The notes beneath the pieces were generated by a model. It ran no database searches, was not told where the DNA came from, and was given only the letters and a program-made list of their open reading frames with translations. From F23-B02 sp963629425 (GTDB lineage: Bacteria > Bacillota > Clostridia > Oscillospirales > Oscillospiraceae), in the NCBI GenBank assembly GCA_963629425.1, contig CAVGIU010000006.1:1-36273 (forward strand): a stretch of DNA of 36,273 nt, in the 5' to 3' direction. How positions within the stretch are numbered: the stretch's first letter is position 1; each line of letters opens with the position of its first letter. Of the stretch, positions 1-8,307 are shown one piece after another. Made by a program: the position numbers and the translations under genes.

Positions 1-1
1 G

Positions 2-40
2 CGTGTGCAGTCCGCAGATAAAGATGATTGGGGATTATAA
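2..40 (+). CDS. 3' end of an upstream gene (partial)
   Basis: An open frame enters the window and ends at a TAA at 38-40. It would encode a C-terminus reading RVQSADKDDWGL. Its stop shares its last A with the ATG at 40, a TAATG coupling arrangement common in this window (compare rsmB/rlmN and spoIIIAE/spoIIIAF). Only 12 residues are visible, so the product cannot be identified and the frame itself is an inference from the coupling. Confidence 0.3.
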   Translation, partial: RVQSADKDDWGL

Positions 41-933
41 TGCAGGACTTTTCGAGTTACTTTTTAAGAATACTCAATTACCTTTCGACAATCAGCTTTT
101 GGGATATCGTCGATATCCTTATTGTTGCTTTTTTGTTCTATAAGGTGATAGATCTTGTGCGCAAGACAAGCTCGTATAACCTTGCCAAGGGAATACTTTT
201 GCTGCTTATCGTCTTGTGGCTGTCGGGGCCTTCGGTGTTCAACCTGACTATGATAAACTTCATACTGCGCAAGACTGTTGAGATAGGCCTTATAGCACTG
301 GTCATCATATTTCAGCCCGAGCTCAGAAAGCTCCTGTCCAAAATGGGCAGTAAGGATTTTTACGGTATATTCTCGCCCAAGGTGCAGGCTACGAGCAAGG
401 CTGAAGCAGCCATTACGCAGACGGTGCTCGCATGTGAACAGATGTCAAAAACCAAGACGGGCGCACTTATCATATACGAGCGCAATGTTAAGCTCAGCGA
501 TATCATGACGACCGGCACTATCATTGACGCAGACATAACTGCCGAGCTTTTGAAGAACATATTCTATCCCAAGGCTCCGCTGCATGATGGCGCACTTATA
601 ATCCGCAACTTCAGGATTGCCGCCGCCGGCTGTGTGCTCCCGCTCACCACGAAGACAAACCTCAGCAAGGATCTCGGTATGCGTCACCGCGCCGGTATCG
701 GTGCAAGCGAGGTATCCGACGCGATAACGATCATCGTATCGGAGGAGACAGGCGGCATATCCGTCGCCGTTGAGGGTATGCTCAAGCGAAATCTCTCGGT
801 TTCAATGCTCGAGCAGATACTGCGCAACGAACTTGTGGTCGAAGAGACCAAGAAAAGTACCGCCTCTGAAGTTTTTTCCCGCTTTTTTGACAAGCATAAG
901 GTGAACAATGATGGAACAGAAAAAAAGAACTAA
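40..933 (+). CDS. cdaA: Diadenylate cyclase CdaA (c-di-AMP synthase)
   Basis: Membrane-bound enzyme that condenses two ATP into cyclic di-AMP, a second messenger for potassium, osmotic and cell-wall homeostasis. The product has 297 residues. Three hydrophobic segments (about 20-40, 47-63 and 69-92) precede a DisA_N-type domain. Within it, the catalytic DGA (183-185, in LHDGALII) and RHR (215-217, in RHRAGIG) are both present, so it should be active. I chose ATG 40 over the in-frame TTG at 28: a GGGG lies six bases upstream, and the ATG overlaps a TAA closing another frame. The end overlaps cdaR by 26 bases, the usual pairing with its regulator. The family is normally followed by glmM after cdaR; glmM is not here. 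Confidence 0.96.
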   Translation: MQDFSSYFLRILNYLSTISFWDIVDILIVAFLFYKVIDLVRKTSSYNLAKGILLLLIVLWLSGPSVFNLTMINFILRKTVEIGLIALVIIFQPELRKLLSKMGSKDFYGIFSPKVQATSKAEAAITQTVLACEQMSKTKTGALIIYERNVKLSDIMTTGTIIDADITAELLKNIFYPKAPLHDGALIIRNFRIAAAGCVLPLTTKTNLSKDLGMRHRAGIGASEVSDAITIIVSEETGGISVAVEGMLKRNLSVSMLEQILRNELVVEETKKSTASEVFSRFFDKHKVNNDGTEKKN

Positions 934-2170
934 CAAAATATATGACAGCAAGATATTTTGGATGGTCGTCTCGCTGCTGTTCTCGCTTCTGATGTGGGTG
1001 TATGTGACCAGTCAGGACACGACCGACAGGGATCTTACGTTTACCGGAATACCTGTCGAGTTTCAGGGGCAGGAAGAGCTTCTGAGCGAGCGTAATCTCT
1101 CGATAACAGGTGTGAGCGCCGACTCCGTGAGCATAGTCGTAAAGGGGAACCGCAGCACGATATCAAAGCTCAAGGCCTCTGATATCAAGGCTGTTATCGA
1201 CGTCAGCGGAATAACCGAGCCAAATAACATGACGTGGACATACAAGCTTGTTTTCCCAAACTATGTCAATGAAAATGAGATAAGTGTAGTCCGCAAAACC
1301 CCGGATACGATAAACTTCACTGTTATCAAAAACGGCAGCAAGACGATAGACATAAAGGGCAGCTTTGAAGGCGCGATAGCCGACGGCTGCGTAGCGGAGG
1401 AATTTGTCTTCGAGCCCAAGACGCTCACGGTTGAAGGCCCGGAGGAAATCATAAATAAGATCGACCACGCATGGGTCAGCTTCGGCAAGGATCAGACTAT
1501 TGATTCCGTATATATCGAGGAAGCCGAATTTACTCTGCGCGATAAAAATGACAATATAATCGATAAGACAGGCCTGCGCATATCCGAGGATACAGTCACA
1601 GCAACTCAGCCGATACTGAAAACCAAGGAAGTGGCGCTCAAGGTACGGATCATATCGGGCGGCGGAATAACCGAAAGCGACTGCAACGTCAGCATTGATC
1701 CCGGCAGCATAAAGGTCGCCGGAGACTCCAGGATAATTGACGAAATTGACAGTATAGAGCTCGGCACGATAGATCTGTCCTCGTTTAACAGCGGCTACGA
1801 GCACACGTTTTCCATTGAACTGCCGGAGGGTGTACAAAATATAACCGGCGTTTCCGAGGCAAAGGTCACGATCGAAATTAACGGTACGCACACAAAGACA
1901 TTCACAACGTCGAATATTGCCTGCAAGGGCGTGACGAGCGGCTACCGTGCCACTATCGACACGAAGGAAATCGAGGTCACGCTACGTGCCCTCAGTCAGG
2001 ATGTGCTCAACCGGATAAAGGCCGAGGATATAACGGTCGTCGCGGATCTGTCCGATTACGGAACGACAACGGGGCAGATCATTGTCAGCGCAAGGGTGAC
2101 CGTTTCCGGCTACGAAAATGTCGGCGCCGTTGGCGATGTAAAAGTAACTGTTACGATATATAAGGATTAA
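908..2170 (+). CDS. cdaR: CdaA regulatory protein CdaR (YbbR domains)
   Basis: Membrane-anchored regulator that binds CdaA and modulates its activity. The 420-residue product has a basic N-terminus, one membrane segment at about residues 16-37 (FWMVVSLLFSLLMWVYV) and a long extracytoplasmic part made of repeated beta-rich YbbR-type units. Recurring elements such as LTVEGPEEIINKID and IKVAGDSRIIDEID mark successive repeats. Two ATGs lie in tandem (908 and 911), and the purine-rich AAGGTG just before them fits either. It overlaps cdaA, implying translational coupling. The family call rests on the topology, the repeats and the cdaA neighbour. Confidence 0.93.
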   Translation: MMEQKKRTNKIYDSKIFWMVVSLLFSLLMWVYVTSQDTTDRDLTFTGIPVEFQGQEELLSERNLSITGVSADSVSIVVKGNRSTISKLKASDIKAVIDVSGITEPNNMTWTYKLVFPNYVNENEISVVRKTPDTINFTVIKNGSKTIDIKGSFEGAIADGCVAEEFVFEPKTLTVEGPEEIINKIDHAWVSFGKDQTIDSVYIEEAEFTLRDKNDNIIDKTGLRISEDTVTATQPILKTKEVALKVRIISGGGITESDCNVSIDPGSIKVAGDSRIIDEIDSIELGTIDLSSFNSGYEHTFSIELPEGVQNITGVSEAKVTIEINGTHTKTFTTSNIACKGVTSGYRATIDTKEIEVTLRALSQDVLNRIKAEDITVVADLSDYGTTTGQIIVSARVTVSGYENVGAVGDVKVTVTIYKD

Positions 2171-2188
2171 GACGGGAGGTCTTTACTA

Positions 2189-2596
2189 ATGACTCAGGAT
2201 GCAGTCGTAACCAAGGTGCTTCCAAACGGCATGGCCGAGGTAGCCGTATCTCGCGGCACGGCATGCGGAAGCAACTGCGGCAATTGTGAAAGCTGCGTTT
2301 TCCAAAGCGAGATAAAGGCATTCGCGAAGAACACGGTTCATGCACGGCCGGGCGAAAAGGTGGTCATCGAAAGCCTCAGCTCAAGGATATTCGGCGCGGC
2401 ATTCGTTGTGTATATCGTACCGATGCTGGTATTTATTATCGGCTATATCATTGCCGCCTCCTGCGGACTGAGCGAGGGCATGAGCGTACTTTGCAGCTTT
2501 TTGGCTTTTTGCGTCGCGGTTGCCTGCGTTGTTGTGTATCAGCGCCGCAGTAAGCGCAAAAATCCGATAAAATTTGAGATTACACAGCTTCGTTGA
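2189..2596 (+). CDS. RseC/MucC family (SoxR-reducing-type) membrane protein
   Basis: The 135-residue product has an N-terminal cysteine cluster (C26, C30, C33, C36 in ACGSNCGNCESC), then a small beta domain, two membrane segments (about 68-90 and 97-115) and a basic tail. This matches the RseC/MucC family, linked in proteobacteria to sigma-E control and, with Rnf proteins, to reduction of SoxR. The role in Clostridia is not settled. An AGGAGG-like GGGAGG lies before the ATG. No rnf gene or redox partner is visible in the window, so the function here is unknown. The cysteine spacing suggests metal, iron-sulfur or disulfide chemistry. Confidence 0.82.
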   Translation: MTQDAVVTKVLPNGMAEVAVSRGTACGSNCGNCESCVFQSEIKAFAKNTVHARPGEKVVIESLSSRIFGAAFVVYIVPMLVFIIGYIIAASCGLSEGMSVLCSFLAFCVAVACVVVYQRRSKRKNPIKFEITQLR

Positions 2597-2606
2597 GGTG
2601 CGGAAA

Positions 2607-3485
2607 ATGATAAAAAGTATGACCGGATACGGCAGCGCTAAGGGCACTGTCGAGGGTATTGAAGTAAGCGTAGAGCTTAAAAGCGTTAACAATAAATTCC
2701 TTGATACATCTGTAAGAATGCCGCGCAGCTTCCTCTTTGCGGAGGAGACGATAAAGCAGGTCGTGAGCGCTCATATAAGCCGCGGCAAGGTAGACGTGTT
2801 TGTGACCATTGACACGTCGATGGCCGATGATATGGTCGTCAGAATAAACGAGCCGCTTCTCAAGGGTTATCTTGACGCGCTTAATATTATCTCTGACAAG
2901 TACGGGCTTATTAATGATGCAAGCGTCATGGGTGTAAGCCGTCTGCCCGATGTTCTTTCCGTCGAGAAAAAAGAGCTGGATGCGGATGCTGTGGCCGAGG
3001 GTATGCGCACGATAGCCGAGCAGGCGCTGTGTGATTTTGACCGTATGCGCATCGCTGAGGGCGAAAAGCTCAAGTCTGACGTACTGACAAAGCTTAAAAA
3101 CATCGAAAACTATGTTTCAATTATTGAGAAAAACTCTCCGCTTACCGTAAAGGAGTATCGGGAGAAGCTCCTCGGCAAGCTCAATGAGGTGCTCGGCTCA
3201 TCGGGCATAGACGAGTCGCGTATACTTACCGAAGCTGCGATATTCGCGGACAAGATCGCCGTTGACGAGGAGACTGTACGCCTGCGCAGTCACATCGCTC
3301 AGCTGCGTCAAATGCTCGAGACCGGCTCGCCGATTGGCCGCAAGATCGATTTCCTGCTCCAGGAGTTTAACCGCGAGGCGAATACGACAGGCTCAAAGTG
3401 CCAAAATTCATCTATCGCGCATGTCGTTGTCGAGCTCAAGTCCGAGATCGAGAAAATCCGCGAGCAAATACAGAATATTGAGTGA
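2607..3485 (+). CDS. yicC: YicC family endoribonuclease
   Basis: The product has 292 residues and begins with the family hallmark MIKSMTGYG. It ends with the conserved helical part containing REANTTGSK and a closing segment with ELKSEIEKIREQIQN. YicC proteins are reported to be endoribonucleases in E. coli and B. subtilis (YloC). I chose ATG 2607, with GAGGTG ten bases upstream, over an in-frame start at 2574 that would overlap the previous gene and precede the conserved N-terminus. It is followed 7 bases later by remA, then gmk and rpoZ, the order found in B. subtilis (yloC-remA-gmk-rpoZ). Confidence 0.94.
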   Translation: MIKSMTGYGSAKGTVEGIEVSVELKSVNNKFLDTSVRMPRSFLFAEETIKQVVSAHISRGKVDVFVTIDTSMADDMVVRINEPLLKGYLDALNIISDKYGLINDASVMGVSRLPDVLSVEKKELDADAVAEGMRTIAEQALCDFDRMRIAEGEKLKSDVLTKLKNIENYVSIIEKNSPLTVKEYREKLLGKLNEVLGSSGIDESRILTEAAIFADKIAVDEETVRLRSHIAQLRQMLETGSPIGRKIDFLLQEFNREANTTGSKCQNSSIAHVVVELKSEIEKIREQIQNIE

Positions 3486-3492
3486 GGCCGGT

Positions 3493-3753
3493 ATGACACT
3501 TATAAATATCGGATTCGGAAACATGGTCAGCGCCGAGCGCATTATAGCCATGGTAAGCCCTGAATCGGCGCCGATAAAGCGAATGATCCAGGATGCGAGA
3601 GACAGAGGACTTTTAATAGATGCCTCCTTCGGCAGAAGCACGAAGGCGGCTCTGATAATGGACAGCGGAAACGTTATCCTATCCGCGCTCACGCCGGAGA
3701 TACTGGCTGCGCGAATGTCAAACAAGAATGAGGAAGGTGCAGCGAATGGCTAA
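3493..3753 (+). CDS. remA: Extracellular matrix regulator RemA (DUF370)
   Basis: Small DNA-binding regulator. In B. subtilis, RemA activates biofilm matrix and osmoprotection genes. The 86-residue product starts MTLINIGFGNMVSAERII and contains the conserved stretch RDRGLLIDASFGRSTKA, typical of DUF370/RemA. The ATG at 3493 has GAGG five bases upstream. A longer in-frame reading from 3262 only runs through yicC in another frame and is not real. The 3' end overlaps the start of gmk by 8 bases, so the two are probably coupled. The targets in this organism cannot be read from the sequence. Confidence 0.93.
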   Translation: MTLINIGFGNMVSAERIIAMVSPESAPIKRMIQDARDRGLLIDASFGRSTKAALIMDSGNVILSALTPEILAARMSNKNEEGAANG

Positions 3754-4351
3754 TCAAAGAGGAAAGCTTATAGTTATATCCGGACCGTCCGGAGCGGGGA
3801 AGAGTACCGTCGTTTTCAAGGCCCTTGAGGGGCGCGACGATGTATGTTTTTCGGTTTCAGTGACGACAAGGAAGCCACGCCCAAACGAGGTGGACGGCAA
3901 GGAATACTTCTTTGTCGATCTCGACCGGTTCCGCGACATGGTCGCGAACGATGAATTTCTTGAGCATGCCGAGTATGTCGCAAACTCCTACGGCACGCCC
4001 AAGGCATATGTTGAGAAAAAGCTAAACGAGGGTATGAACGTTTTGCTTGATATTGAGGTTCAGGGCGCTCTCCAGGTGCATCAGAAGATGCCCGAGGCCG
4101 TTATGGTGTTTATCATTCCGCCCTCCATGGCCGAGCTTGAAAAGCGCCTGCGCAGCAGAGGCACCGATTCCGAACGCAAGATCGAGGCTCGCCTTATCCG
4201 AGCGAAAGAGGAGTATGCCGCCGCCGACTTTTATGACTATATCATAATAAACGATGATGCCGATAAGGCCGCCAAGGAATTTTCGGCAATAATCACAGCA
4301 GAATACTGCAAATATGACCTTAGAAAAGACTATTTAAGTGAGGTAGACTGA
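3746..4351 (+). CDS. gmk: Guanylate kinase
   Basis: Phosphorylates GMP to GDP with ATP, an essential step in guanine nucleotide supply. The product has 201 residues, normal for the family. The P-loop GPSGAGKS is at 13-20, followed by the GMP-binding stretch with TTRKPRPNEVDGKEYFFV and the lid-region arginines in LRSRGTDSERKIEARL. I chose ATG 3746 (MANQRGKLIVISG) because it gives the usual short N-terminus. An in-frame ATG at 3728 would add six residues inside remA. Its stop lies 2 bases before rpoZ, a very common pair. Confidence 0.97.
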   Translation: MANQRGKLIVISGPSGAGKSTVVFKALEGRDDVCFSVSVTTRKPRPNEVDGKEYFFVDLDRFRDMVANDEFLEHAEYVANSYGTPKAYVEKKLNEGMNVLLDIEVQGALQVHQKMPEAVMVFIIPPSMAELEKRLRSRGTDSERKIEARLIRAKEEYAAADFYDYIIINDDADKAAKEFSAIITAEYCKYDLRKDYLSEVD

Positions 4352-4353
4352 CC

Positions 4354-4545
4354 ATGATGCTTTATCCACCCGTTGCTGAGCTTGTAAGCAAGACAGGCAA
4401 TCGTTATCAGCTCGTAAATCTAGTAGCAAGAAGAGCTCGCCAAATATCCTCCGCCGCAGAGGAAGAGGGAATAGTCCTTGATCAAAAGCCCGTTTCCGAA
4501 GCGATAAACGAAGTATACACCGGCAAGCTTACCATAGAAAAATAA
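4354..4545 (+). CDS. rpoZ: RNA polymerase omega subunit
   Basis: Small subunit that binds the beta' C-terminal region and helps RNA polymerase assembly. The product has 63 residues. It carries the conserved NRYQLVNLVARRARQI helix, followed by a segment with KPVSEAINEVYTGKL, both typical of omega in Firmicutes. Two adjacent ATGs (4354, 4357) could start it; the difference is one residue. It sits 2 bases after gmk, as in many bacteria. A hairpin follows 5 bases after its stop. Confidence 0.95.
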   Translation: MMLYPPVAELVSKTGNRYQLVNLVARRARQISSAAEEEGIVLDQKPVSEAINEVYTGKLTIEK

Positions 4546-4550
4546 CCAAC

Positions 4551-4580
4551 AGCGGAGCCGCATTGCTCCGCTTAGTTTTG
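4551..4580 (+). terminator. Hairpin between rpoZ and priA, possible weak terminator
   Basis: An 8-bp perfect stem (4551-4558 with 4565-4572) has a 6-base loop and is followed by TAGTTTTG, a short interrupted T-tract. It could be a weak or partial terminator that lowers flow from the nucleotide/transcription genes into priA. In B. subtilis this position holds coaBC. Confidence 0.5.
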
Positions 4581-4597
4581 CTTAAGGGCGGTGGGAC

Positions 4598-6868
4598 ATG
4601 TCTGAAAATCGCATAGCGAAAATCGCGGTCTCCGCTGCAAATTACAGCCTGGATAAGCCCTATGATTATCTGATCCCCGACAGCTTGGCGGACAGGGTCA
4701 TTCCGGGAATGCGCGTTACCGTTCCGTTTTCGCGCGGCAACCGCCGCAGTGAGGGCATTGTCCTCGGACTTTCGAATAAAAGCGAATATGAAAAGCTCAA
4801 GCCGATAGAATCATGCCTTGATAAAGAGCCAATGCTCACGCAGGCCCAGCTGAAGCTCGCCCTGTGGATGCACGACAGACTGTTCTGCACGGTCTATGAT
4901 GCGGTGAGGGTGATTCTTCCTGCCGGCTGCTGGTTCGACGCTGCCGGTGCGCGACGAGTAAACGACAAGATGTGCGAAATGATAGACCTTACTGTCGATG
5001 CCGAGGAGGCGTTTGCCCTCGCGCAGACAAAGCGCAGAAAAGCGCCCATGCAGGCGTCGCTGCTGGAGCTTTTGTGCTCGACAGGCAGAGTTTCGGCTCG
5101 CGAGGCGATGCATTTTACGGGCGCGTCGCGGCAGTCGCTCAACGCGCTTATAAACGCAGGACTCGTGATAACCGAGCAGGAGGAGGTCTTCCGCCGCCCC
5201 GAGATTTGGGCGGGAAAGCTCAAGCCTCCGCCGATTCTCAATCATGAGCAGGAGGCTGCTTATGGAGGGCTCAAAAAGTTGCTGGACGAGCCTTGCCCGG
5301 AGGCCGCGCTTTTATGCGGCGTCACGGGAAGCGGCAAGACCTCCGTGTATATCCGTCTTATAGACGACACGCTTAAAAGCGGCAAATGTGCGATCCTTTT
5401 GGTACCCGAGATCGCGCTGACGCCGCAGATGATACGGACGTTTTCCGAATATTTCGGCAACAGCGTTGCAATATTGCACAGCAGCCTTGGAATAGGNNNN
5501 NNNNNNGGAATAGGCGAGCGCTACGACGAGTGGAAGCGAATAAAAAGCGGCTCGGCAAGACTCGCCATCGGCACGCGCAGCGCGGTATTTGCGCCATTTG
5601 AAAATCTCGGTCTTATAATCATTGACGAGGAGCAGGAGGATAGCTATAAGTCCGAAAGCTCTCCGAGATATCACGCGCGCGACATTGCAAAGTACCGCTG
5701 TGTGAAAACAAATTCGCTGCTGCTGCTTGGCTCGGCAACACCGAATATCGAAAGTCGATACGCGGCAGAGACGGGGAAGTATAAATTTTTCGAGCTGCGC
5801 GAGCGGTATAACGCAATGCAGCTGCCGGCAGTCGAAATAGTCGATATGAAAAAAGAGCTCAAAGCCGGAAACGGCATCGAGCTGAGCTCACGTCTGCGCG
5901 CAGAGCTTGAGGAGAATATCTCACGAGGCGAGCAGAGCATACTGTTTATAAATCGCCGTGGAGCGAATAAGCTTATCTGCTGCGGAGACTGCGGATATGT
6001 CTATAAATGCCCGAATTGCAGCGTTTCGCTGACATATCACAGCGCAAATAAGCGCCTTATGTGCCATTACTGCGGCTATACGCGCATGGTGGACAGCCGT
6101 TGCCCCGACTGCGGCGGAGTGCTCACGTTTATAGGCGCGGGCACACAGCTTATTGAAGAAGAGCTTCATGAGCTCTACCCCGATACAGATATTCTCCGCA
6201 TGGATACGGATACGGTCAAGGCTGCCGGCAGTCACGATGCGCTGCTCGGTAAATTTAAAAACGAAAAGATACCCATAATGGTCGGTACGCAAATGGTCAC
6301 CAAGGGGCTTAATTTTGAAAATGTGACGCTCATCGGTGTTATTTCGGCCGATCAGAGCCTGTACTGCGGCGATTATCGCTCGGGCGAGCGGACGTTTTCA
6401 CTCATAACCCAAGTTATCGGGCGCAGCGGAAGGGGCAGTAAGCCCGGCCGCGCGATCATTCAGACCTTCACTCCGCAAAATGAGCTTATACGACTTGCTG
6501 CTGCGCAGGACTATGACGGTTTTTACAAAACAGAGCTCAGTTTGCGCAGACTGCAAAACACGCCGCCATTTGCCGATATCATAGCAATAACGGCATCGGG
6601 GGCTGTAGAAAGCGCGGTGATAAAATGCTGCACGGATATATGCACGGTGCTGAAGGCGTCTATCGGCGCCGGATACGATGTGCGCATACTCGGGCCGGCT
6701 CCACTGCCGGTAGTCAGGGTAAACAACAGATACAGATACAGAGTCAATATATGCTGCACGGCCGATAAGCAGCTGCGCGAGCTTGTCTCGTCGGTGCTCA
6801 TTCGCTGCGCGGGATCCGGCAAATACAGGGGCGTCAGTGTTTTTGCTGATAATAACCCCTCTGATTAG
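4598..6868 (+). CDS. priA: Primosomal protein N', replication restart helicase PriA (contains an assembly gap)
   Basis: A superfamily 2 helicase that recognises stalled forks and reloads the replicative helicase. Visible in order: N-terminal DNA-binding part (1-200), Walker A GVTGSGKTS (241-249), GTRSAVFAPF, motif II DEEQ, and a double zinc-binding region with eight cysteines (about 460-510). Later come VGTQMVTKGLNFENVTLIGV and the QVIGRSGRG helicase motif. The ten N at 5497-5506 keep the frame. The flanks both read GGAATAGG; joining them gives HSSLGIGERYDEW, which matches the B. subtilis spacing HSGLSVGEKYDEW from memory. The true protein is therefore probably 750, not 756, residues. Motif II has DEEQ where many PriA have DEEH. 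GGGCGGTGGGA precedes the ATG. Confidence 0.95.
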   Translation: MSENRIAKIAVSAANYSLDKPYDYLIPDSLADRVIPGMRVTVPFSRGNRRSEGIVLGLSNKSEYEKLKPIESCLDKEPMLTQAQLKLALWMHDRLFCTVYDAVRVILPAGCWFDAAGARRVNDKMCEMIDLTVDAEEAFALAQTKRRKAPMQASLLELLCSTGRVSAREAMHFTGASRQSLNALINAGLVITEQEEVFRRPEIWAGKLKPPPILNHEQEAAYGGLKKLLDEPCPEAALLCGVTGSGKTSVYIRLIDDTLKSGKCAILLVPEIALTPQMIRTFSEYFGNSVAILHSSLGIXXXXGIGERYDEWKRIKSGSARLAIGTRSAVFAPFENLGLIIIDEEQEDSYKSESSPRYHARDIAKYRCVKTNSLLLLGSATPNIESRYAAETGKYKFFELRERYNAMQLPAVEIVDMKKELKAGNGIELSSRLRAELEENISRGEQSILFINRRGANKLICCGDCGYVYKCPNCSVSLTYHSANKRLMCHYCGYTRMVDSRCPDCGGVLTFIGAGTQLIEEELHELYPDTDILRMDTDTVKAAGSHDALLGKFKNEKIPIMVGTQMVTKGLNFENVTLIGVISADQSLYCGDYRSGERTFSLITQVIGRSGRGSKPGRAIIQTFTPQNELIRLAAAQDYDGFYKTELSLRRLQNTPPFADIIAITASGAVESAVIKCCTDICTVLKASIGAGYDVRILGPAPLPVVRVNNRYRYRVNICCTADKQLRELVSSVLIRCAGSGKYRGVSVFADNNPSD
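5497..5506. other. Assembly gap (10 N) inside priA
   Basis: Ten N are flanked by the identical octamer GGAATAGG at 5489-5496 and 5507-5514. This is the pattern expected when two contigs that overlap by a few bases are joined with an arbitrary-length gap. Removing the N and one octamer (18 bases, six codons) restores the PriA family spacing exactly. Confidence 0.9.
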
Positions 6869-6877
6869 GAGAAGATT

Positions 6878-7381
6878 ATGGCACTCAGACACATAGTGAC
6901 CCAAGAGGATAAGATACTTCACAAGGTCTGCCGCGAGCAGGTCAAGTTCGATGACAGACTCCACCAGCTTCTTGACGATATGGCCGAAACGCTTGAAAAC
7001 GCAAACGGTGTCGGCCTTGCGGCACCCCAGGTGGGCATACTTCGCCGCGTCGTCTTAGTTATTGAGACTAATGTCGAGGAGGAAGAGAACGAGGAGATAC
7101 TCGAGCTCATTAACCCCGTCATCGTGAAAAGCGAGGGCGAGCAGGTTGGTGCCGAGGGCTGCCTCAGCGTTCCCGGCGAGTACGGCATAGTCCGCCGTCC
7201 GTCGTGTGTGACCGTCCGCGCCCAGGATAGAGACGGGAAGTGGTTCGAATACACCGGCACGGGCCTGACCGCAAGATGCATCTGCCACGAGCTTGACCAT
7301 TTGGATGGGCATATTTTCACTGAAAAGGCCGAGCGTATGCTGTCTGAGGAAGAACTGAGGGGAAGCGGAAGCGAGGATTGA
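6878..7381 (+). CDS. def: Peptide deformylase
   Basis: Metalloenzyme that removes the formyl group from the N-terminal methionine of new proteins. All three motifs are present in the 167-residue product: GVGLAAPQVG (44-53), EGCLSVPG with metal ligand Cys95, and CHELDHLDG with the HExxH-type ligands His137 and His141 and catalytic Glu138. The ATG is preceded by AGGAGA. It lies between priA and fmt, whose product makes the formyl-Met-tRNA substrate chain, the standard def-fmt pair. Confidence 0.97.
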   Translation: MALRHIVTQEDKILHKVCREQVKFDDRLHQLLDDMAETLENANGVGLAAPQVGILRRVVLVIETNVEEEENEEILELINPVIVKSEGEQVGAEGCLSVPGEYGIVRRPSCVTVRAQDRDGKWFEYTGTGLTARCICHELDHLDGHIFTEKAERMLSEEELRGSGSED

Positions 7382-7383
7382 GC

Positions 7384-8304
7384 ATGCGTATAGTTTTTAT
7401 GGGCACACCGGACTTCGCCGCTGCCTCGCTGAAAAAACTCATAGATGAAAAATACGATGTAGTCGGCGTTTTTACTCAACCGGATAAGCCGCGCGACAGA
7501 GGCATGAAGCTGTCGTTCAGCCCCGTTAAGGAGCTTGCCTTGGAGCACGATATTCCCGTTTATCAGCCGACAAAGCTGCGCGACGGAACGGCAACAGAGC
7601 TCGTAAAGAGCCTTGAGCCCGACATTCTCGTTGTTGTTGCCTATGGCCGCATTCTGCCGGACGATATGCTCGAGGTTCCGAAGTACGGTGCTGTAAACGT
7701 CCATGCGTCGCTGCTGCCTAAATACCGCGGAGCAGCTCCAATTCAGTGGGCGGTGTTAAACGGCGATAAGATAACCGGCGTTTCGACCATGTACCTTGCC
7801 TCAGAAATGGACACCGGCGATATAATATACACTGCCGAGACCGAAATCGGCGAGTTTGAGACCTCCGGCGAGCTTTTTGACAGGCTCATGCTCATGGGAG
7901 CGGAGCTTTTAGACAAAACGCTGCGCGATATCGAGGCCGGCACTGCGCCGAGAACGCCGCAGGATCACAGCAAGGCAAGCTATGTAAAAATGCTCGATAA
8001 GAGCTTAAGCCCGATCGACTGGGGCAAAAAACCGCGAGAGATAATTAAGCATATCTACGGCCTGCAGCCCTGGCCGGTAGCAACGGCAGAGCTTGACGGC
8101 AAGGTATTTAAAATATACTCTGCCGAGTATACACAGACTAAAACCCCGAACCCGCCCGGCAGCATAATAAGTGCCGGAAAAAATGGCATAGAAGTCGCCT
8201 GCATGGGCGGCGAAACGGTTTTGATAACCGAGCTTCAGGCAGCCGGTAAAAAACGCATGAAAGCGTCCGACTATCTGCTCGGACATCCCATAAAGGTGGA
8301 TTAA
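7384..8304 (+). CDS. fmt: Methionyl-tRNA formyltransferase
   Basis: Formylates initiator Met-tRNA using 10-formyl-tetrahydrofolate. The product has 306 residues, close to the usual length. It starts MRIVFMGTPDFA, and the catalytic residues Asn105, His107 and Asp143 are in VNVHASLLPKYRGAAPI and EMDTGDI. The C-terminal tRNA-binding domain follows. I chose ATG 7384, with GAGG seven bases upstream; a TTG at 7378 would add two residues and overlap def. The stop is 3 bases before rsmB. Confidence 0.97.
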   Translation: MRIVFMGTPDFAAASLKKLIDEKYDVVGVFTQPDKPRDRGMKLSFSPVKELALEHDIPVYQPTKLRDGTATELVKSLEPDILVVVAYGRILPDDMLEVPKYGAVNVHASLLPKYRGAAPIQWAVLNGDKITGVSTMYLASEMDTGDIIYTAETEIGEFETSGELFDRLMLMGAELLDKTLRDIEAGTAPRTPQDHSKASYVKMLDKSLSPIDWGKKPREIIKHIYGLQPWPVATAELDGKVFKIYSAEYTQTKTPNPPGSIISAGKNGIEVACMGGETVLITELQAAGKKRMKASDYLLGHPIKVD

Positions 8305-8307
8305 GCA

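Noticed and set aside
1163..1891. Minus-strand open frame of 242 codons opposite cdaR
   Set aside because: Shadow of cdaR without recognisable features.
5497..5506. Frameshift or insertion in priA
   Set aside because: The frame is the same on both sides of the N, and collapsing the repeated octamer restores the family sequence, so priA is not a pseudogene.
6919..7704. Minus-strand open frame of 261 codons across def and fmt
   Set aside because: Crosses two conserved plus-strand genes and has no motif of its own.
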